Source of the DNA: Flavobacterium sp.
Lineage (GTDB): Bacteria; Bacteroidota; Bacteroidia; Flavobacteriales; Flavobacteriaceae
NCBI GenBank assembly: GCA_029946065.1
Contig: JAQSDU010000019.1
Location: 186,001-250,000 of the forward strand
Length of the DNA stretch: 64,000 nucleotides
Direction: 5' to 3'
Within the stretch, counting starts at the first letter, position 1. Each line of letters starts with the position of its first letter. This document shows, one piece after another, positions 1-7,724 of the stretch. Position numbers and translations under genes: made by a program. Under the pieces are notes generated by a model that worked only from the letters and a program-made list of their open reading frames with translations, was not told the origin of the DNA and ran no database searches.

Positions 1-1
1 T

Positions 2-3000
2 GATACGCCAACTGCGGCTTTTGTATCGAATTCGGCTACCATCTGTACTAACTCATCAACCAACATCGTATTTGAGGGAACGCCGGGTGCTAGCGTAGTT
101 TATACAATAAATAATGGGTCGCCGATTACTTCTGCGCCAATATCAACACCGCCGTCAGGATTGGGTACGGTATCGATTCCTACTGGAAATCTTTCAGCCG
201 CTACTACTTATACTTTGGTGAGTGTTACGACTAATACTACTCCGGCATGTACTTATGCATTTACACCAGCACCAGCAATTACAATCGCTGTCGGGCTTCC
301 AGACGCAACAGTTGTTGCCGTGAATCCAGTTGTCTGCGCACAAACTTGTGCCGATTTTACAATTACAGGCACTCCAGGAGCAACGGTTGCTTATACCGAT
401 GGTACAACGCCGGCATCGGTTACCTTAGACGCAGCTTCCGGTACCGCGACGGTATCTTATTGTAGTCTTACCACCAATAAAACAATTACGCTCACCAATA
501 TTATAAGCAATAGTACGCCGTCTTGTTCGAAAGCACTTACCGTTTCAGCAACGGTTACGGTTAATCCGCTTCCTTCAGTAACAACTTTTACGGCTATATC
601 ACCTATTTGTGAAGGTACAACGGGAATACTTACTTTCGTTGGAACGCCAAATGCTTCGGTTACTTATACCGATCAGAATAATGCTGTTTATCCAGCAGTG
701 CCTTTGAATGCTACAGGAAATGCTACTGTTACGACTGCTGCACTGTCAACCGCAATGACCTATACGCTTATTAATATCACAAGTTCAGGGTCGGTTCCTT
801 GTACCGCGACGTTAACCCAACAAGCTATTATCAATATTGATTTGTTGCCGGTAATTACAGCTCAGCCAGTAGATTCGACAGTTTGTAATGGTCAGTCCGT
901 GACATTTACGGTTGCTGCTACAGGAACAAATATTCATTATCAATGGAAATTTGGCACTACTAATGTCGGAACCGATCAAAATTCCTATACAATTGCAGTA
1001 CCAACCAATGCCGATGCCGGTAACTATACCGTTACGGTTAGCAATAACTGTAGTTCCGTAACTTCTAATATTGCAGTGCTATCAGTTAACCAACCAACAG
1101 TTATTACATCACAACCCGCAGATTTGACGATTTGTGAAGGTCAGGCAATTTCACTTAGTGTAATTGCTACCGGTGTAACATTATCTTATCAATGGTTTAA
1201 GGGTACTACACCACTTGTTGGCGAAACCAACGCTTCATTGAATATTGCTTCGGCAATACTTGCAGATGCTAGCGCTTATCACATAGATGTTATTAATCCG
1301 TGTCAGACTGTATCCAGTGCTGTGGCGAATGTTGTGGTAAACCAACTTCCTGCAATCGTTACGCAACCAGTAGGATCAACAATTTGCTCAGGTCAGCCAT
1401 TTACTTTAAGTGTAGTTGCTACAGGAACTAATCTTACGTATCAATGGTATCAAGGTCCAAATCTTATTTTGGGCGCTAACACAGATACTTATACAGTAAA
1501 TTCATCCCTTGTAAGCGATACCGGCGATTATACGGTTGTTGTAAGCGGAGTATGTACACCGTCGGTTGCTTCAGCGATTGCGGCAATGACAGTAAACCAA
1601 GGGCCAGCAATTGTTACGCAACCTATGGGAGTAGTTACTTGTGAAGGACAACCAATTAATCTTAGTGTGACGGCTACGGGCACAAATCTCAATTATCAAT
1701 GGCTTTATAATGGCGGGATTATTCCTGGCGCTACAGCAGCAACATTTTCTATTCCTGTTGCAGCCTTGGGCGATGCCGGGAACTATACTGTTGAAATAGC
1801 AACGAGTAGTTGTCCTACAATATTATCTTCAGTAGCTGTTGTTGTAGTCAATCAACTTCCTGCAATTATAACCGGTCCAGTTGCAGTAACAGTTTGCGAA
1901 GGTGCTACCGTTACCCTTACAGTAGATGCAATAGGAACTGGGCTAAATTATCAATGGAAGAAAGGCACGACGAATGTTGGAACCGATAGCGCTACATTTA
2001 CAATTGCTTCCTCTTTACCTTCAGATTCAGGGCTATATAGTGTCGTTGTAAGCGGCGTTTGTGCCCCGGCGGTAACTTCGGTCCCTGTTCAGGTAACTGT
2101 TGATGCAACTCCTGTCATCACCACTCAACCGGTTGATATTACAAGATGCGCTGGTGAAACCATTTCTGTAAGTGTTACTGCTACCGGTTCTAATTTGACG
2201 TATCAATGGTTAAAAGGAATAGTTCCAATTTCGGGTGCTACGTCAAGTACTTTCACCATTGCTAGTACCGTTGTGGAAGATTCGGGGACTTATACTTGTA
2301 TTGTCAGCAACAGCAACGCTACTTGTCCAGCAGTTACTTCAGGTCCTGCCGAAGTGGTGATTAATGTTGCTCCGGGTATTGCTACCCAACCGGTATCAAG
2401 AATCGTATGTCTTGGCGAAACGGTTAATTTTACAGTTTTGGCAACAGGCAATAATTTGGAGTATCAGTGGTTATATAATAATCAGCCGATTACAGTTGAT
2501 GGAACAAGTAACAGTTATATAATACCAGTCGCACAATTGAGCAATAGTGGAAATTATACCGTCAGAGTAAGCAGCCCGTCATGTCCATCGGTCACTTCGT
2601 CGGTTGCTTATTTAATAGTAAATCCACTTCCACAAGCTACAATTGCTAATGGATTGGAGCCAATCATTTGTGGTGGAAATGCAGCAGATGTAATTATCAG
2701 CGGTACGCCAAATGCGGTGGTTACTTATACAATCAACGGTGGTGAGGAGCAGACAGTTATTCTAAGTCCGTCTGGAAGCGCTATATTATCAACTGGTAAT
2801 CTAGAAGAAAGCGTAACTTATCAATTGAATAGTGTTGCTTCTAATGACACACCTATATGTACAAAATCGTTGCTGAATGAACCGGGCAATGTTGCGGTAG
2901 TTACCGTAAATGTATTGCCGGATACACAATTGGATCAAGATGGATTTATTTGTATAGACGCTGTAACGGGTTCAACGCTTCCAGATTCACATTACTTGCT

Positions 3001-3706
3001 CGATACCGGGTTGGATATTGCAACATTCTCATTCGAATGGTATCTTGATGATGTGTTAATTTCGGTCGCTAATCCACCTTATAACAACGCTGTTGATCAA
3101 CCCTTTTATGATGCTGTATTAGCAGGAGCGTATGAAGTGATTGCGACAGATAGAAATTCAGGTTGTACACGTACCGCAACGGCCACGATTACGACTTCTT
3201 CACCTCCGGTTAGTATTACCGCCGATGTTGTGACAGAATGGTTTGCAGAAAACGCCACTATTGTAGTGACTGTAACACCTCCGGGTCTATATGAATACCG
3301 TTTGGATGACGGTCCATATCAGGAAAGCAATACTTTTGAAGGCGTTAGAACGCTCATTAATTTTGATCAAACTGGAGCACATAAAGTATATGCAAGGGAC
3401 TTAAAAGCTTGTGATGAAATTAGTTACAATGTTGACATAATTGATTACCCAAAATATTTTACACCAAATGGCGATGGATTTCATGATTACTGGAATATTT
3501 CTACATTAAGTGGTTATCCTAACGCAAAAATTTATATATTTGACCGATTCGGAAAATTGTTGAAACAAATCAGTACAACAAGCCTCGGATGGGATGGAAC
3601 ATTTAACGGCAAGCCAATGTTGGCAGACGATTACTGGTTCGTGGTGAAATATACCGAAGGCGGAATCAATAAAGAGTTTAAAGCACATTTTTCATTAAAA
3701 CGTTAA
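2..3706 (+). CDS. Giant Ig-repeat cell-surface adhesin with T9SS type B sorting domain (5' end missing)
   Basis: The frame is open from base 2, so the gene begins before the window; at least 1,234 residues are present. The first ~280 visible residues are beta-rich repeats ending in GTP-A-V-Y-T-like strands. Seven Ig-like repeats of about 85 residues follow (roughly bases 850-2630), each starting V/I-x-T-Q-P and carrying C-x-G, YQW and a DxGxYTV strand. The C-terminus has YFTPNGDGFHDYW, IFDRFGKLL and LADDYWFVVKY, the signature of the gliding-motility-associated (type B) domain that targets proteins through the type IX secretion system to the surface. The PorP/SprF gene follows 4 bp later, the usual pairing for SprB-like adhesins. 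Role inferred: surface attachment or gliding. The start and total size cannot be seen. Confidence 0.9.
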   Translation, partial: DTPTAAFVSNSATICTNSSTNIVFEGTPGASVVYTINNGSPITSAPISTPPSGLGTVSIPTGNLSAATTYTLVSVTTNTTPACTYAFTPAPAITIAVGLPDATVVAVNPVVCAQTCADFTITGTPGATVAYTDGTTPASVTLDAASGTATVSYCSLTTNKTITLTNIISNSTPSCSKALTVSATVTVNPLPSVTTFTAISPICEGTTGILTFVGTPNASVTYTDQNNAVYPAVPLNATGNATVTTAALSTAMTYTLINITSSGSVPCTATLTQQAIINIDLLPVITAQPVDSTVCNGQSVTFTVAATGTNIHYQWKFGTTNVGTDQNSYTIAVPTNADAGNYTVTVSNNCSSVTSNIAVLSVNQPTVITSQPADLTICEGQAISLSVIATGVTLSYQWFKGTTPLVGETNASLNIASAILADASAYHIDVINPCQTVSSAVANVVVNQLPAIVTQPVGSTICSGQPFTLSVVATGTNLTYQWYQGPNLILGANTDTYTVNSSLVSDTGDYTVVVSGVCTPSVASAIAAMTVNQGPAIVTQPMGVVTCEGQPINLSVTATGTNLNYQWLYNGGIIPGATAATFSIPVAALGDAGNYTVEIATSSCPTILSSVAVVVVNQLPAIITGPVAVTVCEGATVTLTVDAIGTGLNYQWKKGTTNVGTDSATFTIASSLPSDSGLYSVVVSGVCAPAVTSVPVQVTVDATPVITTQPVDITRCAGETISVSVTATGSNLTYQWLKGIVPISGATSSTFTIASTVVEDSGTYTCIVSNSNATCPAVTSGPAEVVINVAPGIATQPVSRIVCLGETVNFTVLATGNNLEYQWLYNNQPITVDGTSNSYIIPVAQLSNSGNYTVRVSSPSCPSVTSSVAYLIVNPLPQATIANGLEPIICGGNAADVIISGTPNAVVTYTINGGEEQTVILSPSGSAILSTGNLEESVTYQLNSVASNDTPICTKSLLNEPGNVAVVTVNVLPDTQLDQDGFICIDAVTGSTLPDSHYLLDTGLDIATFSFEWYLDDVLISVANPPYNNAVDQPFYDAVLAGAYEVIATDRNSGCTRTATATITTSSPPVSITADVVTEWFAENATIVVTVTPPGLYEYRLDDGPYQESNTFEGVRTLINFDQTGAHKVYARDLKACDEISYNVDIIDYPKYFTPNGDGFHDYWNISTLSGYPNAKIYIFDRFGKLLKQISTTSLGWDGTFNGKPMLADDYWFVVKYTEGGINKEFKAHFSLKR

Positions 3707-3710
3707 CCCA

Positions 3711-4697
3711 ATGAATTTTAAAAAGAGATATTTAGTACTATTATTGTTCATATCACAAATTTCATTAGCACAAGAAGGAATTGCAGTTTATTCAGACTAT
3801 TTATCAGATAATTATTATTTGATACACCCGTCAATGGCAGGAGCTGCCAATTGCGCCAAAATCAGGCTTACTGCACGTCAGCAGTGGTTTGGACAAGAAG
3901 ACGCTCCAAAATTACAAACATTGAGTTTCAACGGAAGAATAGGCGAACAATCAGGTGCAGGTATTATACTTTTTAATGATAAAAATGGTTACCATTCTCA
4001 AAAGGGAGTTAAGCTAACGTATGCCCACCATATCATGTTTTCAAGAAGTGATGTCGATTTGAACCAATTGTCATTCGGTATGAGTGCGGGTTTAGTTCAA
4101 GCACAACTTGATGAAACGCAATTTCCGGATTACGATCCCGTAATTGGAGGGATTATTCAAAAGGATTCTTATTTTAATGTTGACATTGGTGCATCTTACA
4201 ATTATTTGGAGTTCTATACACATTTGACTATTAAGAATGCATTGGCCAGCAAAAGAAGCCTATATTCTGATATCGAGTCTGATAACCTTAGAAAGTTGTT
4301 ATTGAGCGCAGGTTATGTTTTTGGCGATAGTGAAAGAATCCAGTGGGAACCATCATTTTTATTCCAATTGGTTGATGAAACGCAGGAAAAAACAATTGAC
4401 CTTAATATAAAAGCTTACAAGGATTTCAATTTCGGAAAACTTTGGGGTGGACTTTCTTACAGAAGGAGTTTTGATGCTGCACAGTACGAAACTAACGGAA
4501 GCGTTTCCAACCAAAGATTGCAATATATTACACCGATTATCGGTTTGAATTACAAAACCTACATGTTCTCTTATACTTACTCGCACATTATCGGCGATGT
4601 CAAATTTGACCAAGGCGGTTTTCACCAGATTACTTTAGGGGTGAACCTATTCTGTAAAAGAGAGAAATATGATTGTAATTGTCCAGCGATTAATTAA
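3711..4697 (+). CDS. PorP/SprF family type IX secretion membrane protein
   Basis: A 328-residue protein with a Sec signal peptide (about residues 1-20, ending SLAQ), then YSDYLSDNYYLIHPSMAGAANC, typical of the PorP/SprF N-terminus. The rest alternates hydrophobic and polar residues as expected for an outer-membrane beta-barrel. It ends with a short Cys-containing tail (CKREKYDCNC). Family knowledge: SprF-like proteins are needed for export of the partner adhesin that carries a type B sorting domain, and the two are usually encoded together. Here the gene starts 4 bp after the adhesin stop, so they are almost certainly one transcript, closed by the hairpin at 4719-4750. Confidence 0.9.
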   Translation: MNFKKRYLVLLLFISQISLAQEGIAVYSDYLSDNYYLIHPSMAGAANCAKIRLTARQQWFGQEDAPKLQTLSFNGRIGEQSGAGIILFNDKNGYHSQKGVKLTYAHHIMFSRSDVDLNQLSFGMSAGLVQAQLDETQFPDYDPVIGGIIQKDSYFNVDIGASYNYLEFYTHLTIKNALASKRSLYSDIESDNLRKLLLSAGYVFGDSERIQWEPSFLFQLVDETQEKTIDLNIKAYKDFNFGKLWGGLSYRRSFDAAQYETNGSVSNQRLQYITPIIGLNYKTYMFSYTYSHIIGDVKFDQGGFHQITLGVNLFCKREKYDCNCPAIN

Positions 4698-4718
4698 TTT
4701 TAAAGTTGATATTAATTC

Positions 4719-4750
4719 AGTCCCGATAGTTTTATCGGGACTTCTTTTTT
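4719..4750 (+). terminator. Rho-independent terminator after the porP/sprF gene
   Basis: Perfect 10-bp stem agtcccgata / tatcgggact with a 4-nt loop, followed by tctttttt. It closes the adhesin-sprF transcript; the next gene starts at 4758. Confidence 0.85.
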
Positions 4751-4757
4751 TAAAGCT

Positions 4758-5273
4758 ATGTTGATAAAATCCGTAAATGGCAAATCTCCGCAAATTCCGG
4801 AAGATTGCTATGTAGCTGAAAATGCTACGATAATTGGCGATGTGACTTTTGGAGATTCCTGCAGTGTTTGGTTCAATGCGGTCATTCGTGGCGATGTTCA
4901 CTACATCAAAATTGGTAACAAGGTCAATATTCAAGATGGTGCCATCATCCATTGTACTTACCAAAAACATCCAACGGTAATCGGTAATAATGTTTCCATC
5001 GGGCACAACGCTATCGTCCATGGCTGTACTGTAAACGACAATGTTTTGATTGGGATGGGTGCTATCGTAATGGACAATTGCGTAATCGAAAGCAACTCCA
5101 TTATCGCCGCTGGTGCCGTAGTAACGCAAAATACGGTAGTAGCATCCGGATCGATTTACGCAGGTGTTCCTGCCAAAAAGGTAAAAGACATCAATCAATC
5201 AGATTTTGCGGGCGAGATTGAACGCATTTCGAATAATTATGTGATGTATTCGAGTTGGTTTAAAGAAGAATAA
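4758..5273 (+). CDS. Gamma carbonic anhydrase family protein (hexapeptide-repeat trimer)
   Basis: A 171-residue left-handed beta-helix protein. Hexapeptide repeats run from about residue 20 to 140. The His residues in IIHCTY and IGHNAIVHGC are in the places where gamma-class carbonic anhydrases and their YrdA/CaiE-like relatives bind metal. Known of the family: these form homotrimers with metal at subunit interfaces; many lack the acidic loop of archaeal Cam and have weak or unproven carbonic anhydrase activity. The start lies only 8 bp after the terminator T-run, so a promoter would have to overlap the terminator or the gene depends on read-through. The exact substrate is uncertain. Confidence 0.85.
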   Translation: MLIKSVNGKSPQIPEDCYVAENATIIGDVTFGDSCSVWFNAVIRGDVHYIKIGNKVNIQDGAIIHCTYQKHPTVIGNNVSIGHNAIVHGCTVNDNVLIGMGAIVMDNCVIESNSIIAAGAVVTQNTVVASGSIYAGVPAKKVKDINQSDFAGEIERISNNYVMYSSWFKEE

Positions 5274-5275
5274 AA

Positions 5276-6049
5276 TTAGAAATCCTTTTCCGAAACTGAA
5301 TAATGCTTTCCGACAATATCCGAAAGCACTTTCGGATTTGCATTCGTATAGAATACTTGCGTGCTCTTTTCGGAGCTATTAAACGCGTCATTCGCCTTCA
5401 AAACATTTTGTGTCTGCCTTGCAACCGCTTCACCTGAATCTATTATTTTAATGTTTGGCGGCAGTATTTTTTTAATCTGCGGAATCAGGTAAGGATAATG
5501 GCTGCAGCCCAAAACCAAATAGTCAATATTGGCTGTAATCATCGGTGTAAGGTAGGAGCGAAGCAGTTGGTCCATTTCCGGCGAATCGATAGCGCCATTT
5601 TCAATCAGTTCGACCAATCCGTGGCCTACCTGTTCGACGATATGGGTGTCTCGGTAAAATTCCACAGCTTTATTGAAAAGTTCGCTGCTGAGCGTTCCCT
5701 TTGTGGCTAGGATGCCGATGGTTTGCGTTTTTGAGTTGTGTGCTGCCGGTTTTATGGCGGGTTCGATTCCAATAAAAGGAACGTTATATTTTACTCTTAA
5801 TTCTTTTACGGCGTTTGTTGTGGCGGTATTGCAGGCTACTACGATGATTTTGGCATTCATTTCAAGTAGCAATTCGGTATTTTTCATGCTCAGGGCAATG
5901 ATCTCGTCTTTTGACTTTTGTCCGTAGGGCGCATTCCTACTATCGGCAAGATAAATGGTGTTTTCGGTCGGCATCAATTGATGGATTTCCTTCCAGATCG
6001 AAGTGCCGCCAATACCAGAATCAAAAAGTCCTATCGGATTATTATTCAT
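5276..6049 (-). CDS. murI: Glutamate racemase
   Basis: A 257-residue protein with the full racemase signature: GLFDSGIGGTS near the N-terminus, the first catalytic Cys in VACNTATT (Cys73) and the second in LGCSHYPYL (Cys182). It makes D-glutamate for peptidoglycan in the cytoplasm. The gene converges with the carbonic-anhydrase-like gene (stops 2 bp apart). Upstream it is separated from the ompH genes by a hairpin, so it probably has its own promoter. Length is normal for MurI. Confidence 0.95.
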   Translation of the reverse strand: MNNNPIGLFDSGIGGTSIWKEIHQLMPTENTIYLADSRNAPYGQKSKDEIIALSMKNTELLLEMNAKIIVVACNTATTNAVKELRVKYNVPFIGIEPAIKPAAHNSKTQTIGILATKGTLSSELFNKAVEFYRDTHIVEQVGHGLVELIENGAIDSPEMDQLLRSYLTPMITANIDYLVLGCSHYPYLIPQIKKILPPNIKIIDSGEAVARQTQNVLKANDAFNSSEKSTQVFYTNANPKVLSDIVGKHYSVSEKDF

Positions 6050-6059
6050 AAAACAAAAG

Positions 6060-6093
6060 TAAAAAAAAACTGTCCACGGTAATGGACAGTTTT
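6060..6093 (-). terminator. Terminator of the bamA-ompH operon
   Basis: Stem aactgtcca / tggacagtt with a 6-nt loop. On the minus strand it is followed by a long T-run (the A-run at 6061-6069 on the plus strand). It lies between the last ompH gene and murI, closing the leftward operon. Confidence 0.8.
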
Positions 6094-6114
6094 CATATTT
6101 GTGATTGGGTCTTC

Positions 6115-6624
6115 TTAGAAACCTAATTCTTTTTTTACATCAACAGTCAAATCAGGACCATCAGCAAGTAATAAACCTGCAGCGTTAAATACGTATTGGT
6201 ATCCTTTTGCTTTTCCAACTTTTTGGATGGCGGCTTTTACTTTTTCTTCGATTGGTTTCATCAAATCGCTTTCTTTTGTAGAAAGTTCTTTCTGGGCTGT
6301 TTCCCTGAATTCGCCGATTCTTTTTTCCATATCTTGTACTTCTTTCGAACGCTCTTCGTTGATTTTGTCTGTGATACCGGGAGCCGTAGCTTCTTCAGAA
6401 TACTTTTTTAGTTTCGTTTGGTATTCTGCAACCATAGTTTTAAAATCAGCATCATAAGTTTCGCTTAATTTTTGCAATTGTTTCTGAGCATCAATATATG
6501 CCGGCATCTTTGTCATTAATTCACTAACGTCGATGTGTGCTGATTTTGCCTGAGCATTTGCCATTTGAGAAGCGCCTAGAACAAGAACAGCCGCAATTAG
6601 TAAAGTTTTCAATTGTTTCATCAT
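6115..6624 (-). CDS. OmpH/Skp family periplasmic chaperone (short paralogue)
   Basis: 169 residues: signal peptide (KTLLIAAVLVLGASQMANAQ), then an OmpH/Skp coiled-coil body rich in K, E and Q (about residues 45-130) and the conserved end VFNAAGLLLADGPDLTVDVKKELGF. Skp-like proteins form trimeric, tentacled chaperones that hold unfolded outer-membrane proteins in the periplasm before BamA inserts them. The gene is last in the run uppS-bamA-ompH-ompH, 33 bp after the longer paralogue, which fits that role. Size is normal for the family. Confidence 0.9.
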   Translation of the reverse strand: MMKQLKTLLIAAVLVLGASQMANAQAKSAHIDVSELMTKMPAYIDAQKQLQKLSETYDADFKTMVAEYQTKLKKYSEEATAPGITDKINEERSKEVQDMEKRIGEFRETAQKELSTKESDLMKPIEEKVKAAIQKVGKAKGYQYVFNAAGLLLADGPDLTVDVKKELGF

Positions 6625-6657
6625 TTTTAGATATTAAGTAAGTAATTATTTTTGTTT

Positions 6658-7689
6658 TTAATCGTTTTTGTTTTCGTCTGTGGTGGTTGGTTTAGTCTTA
6701 TCCTCTTTGGCTTTTTTGGCAGCTTCGCGGTCAGCGGCAGCTTTAGCTTTTTTATCAGCGAGCGCTTTTTTACGTTCTTCTAATTTTTTTGCTCTATCAT
6801 CAGCTTGTGCTTTTTTAGCAGCTTCGCGATCAACGGTTGCGGTTGAGTCCTTTGTTGACTTTGCTTCCTTTGATGCATCGCTTGAGGTGGATTTATCGGC
6901 ATCTTTAGTTGCACTGCCTTCTGGTTTAGCGGTTGTTTTCCCTGCTTTTTCATCTAGTGCTTGTTGGCGTTTTGCTGCAGCATCTGCTTTCTTTTGTTCG
7001 GCTGCTGCTTTACGGTCTGCTACAAGTTTTTCACGCGCTGCTTTCTTTTCGTCTAGTTTTTTCTGCCTTTCAGCTAATGTTCCGTTTTCATCCTGAACAT
7101 CTTCCTTGTAGGCTTCGGCTTCTTCTTCCTTGATTTCTTTTCCGCTTTTTTGGGTTCTTTTTGAAGACCTATTAAGCACTCTTATGACCTGATCGCTGAT
7201 GTCAAACCTTTTGGCAGAAAAAAGCATCGTAAGGTCGGAAGATTTATCAAACACAAAATCATATTTCTTCGCTTCGGCGATATCTTGTACTGCAGTAAAA
7301 ACTTGATCTTGAACTGGCTTTGCTAAAACGGCTTTCTGTACGTTAAGCTCTCCTGTTGGGCCAAATTTCTTTTGTTGAAAATCAGACAATTCTTTTTCTT
7401 GAAATTGAATTTCTTCTTCTCGTTCTTCAATAAGCTCTTTCGTAAGCAACACCCTTTCGGTTTTTAGCGATTCTTTAAGCCTATTGATTTCATTTTTTTT
7501 GGTCTCTGCATCCTGCTTCCATTTTTGTGCTTTTAGCTCTAGTTGGTTTTTGGCTTCGAGATAATCGGGAACATTCTGTAGAATATATTCCATATCGATG
7601 TAACCAATTCGTACGCCCCTTCCGGACTGTGCTTGCACTGTAAAAGTTACAGTTATCAATAAAACCAGTAATAAAAAATGTTTTCTCAT
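6658..7689 (-). CDS. OmpH/Skp family chaperone with long charged C-terminal tail
   Basis: 343 residues. Signal peptide (HFLLLVLLITVTFTVQAQ), then a normal OmpH domain (RIGYIDMEYILQNVPDYLEAKNQL ... KKYDFVFDKSSDLTMLFSAK, about residues 25-170). The second half, about residues 180-343, is low-complexity and dominated by Lys, Ala, Glu and Asp with repeated AxxREAAKKAKxD-like blocks, so it is probably extended helix or disordered. The tail roughly doubles the usual Skp length. The gene lies between bamA and the short ompH paralogue. The chaperone role for outer-membrane proteins is inferred from family and context; the tail's function is unknown. Confidence 0.88.
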   Translation of the reverse strand: MRKHFLLLVLLITVTFTVQAQSGRGVRIGYIDMEYILQNVPDYLEAKNQLELKAQKWKQDAETKKNEINRLKESLKTERVLLTKELIEEREEEIQFQEKELSDFQQKKFGPTGELNVQKAVLAKPVQDQVFTAVQDIAEAKKYDFVFDKSSDLTMLFSAKRFDISDQVIRVLNRSSKRTQKSGKEIKEEEAEAYKEDVQDENGTLAERQKKLDEKKAAREKLVADRKAAAEQKKADAAAKRQQALDEKAGKTTAKPEGSATKDADKSTSSDASKEAKSTKDSTATVDREAAKKAQADDRAKKLEERKKALADKKAKAAADREAAKKAKEDKTKPTTTDENKND

Positions 7690-7724
7690 AACTTAAAATT
7701 GTATTAGAAAATATCGTGCCAAAT

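Noticed and set aside
6668..7096. 142-residue Ser/Ala-rich plus-strand frame in ompH
   Set aside because: Mirror frame of the Lys/Ala-rich tail.
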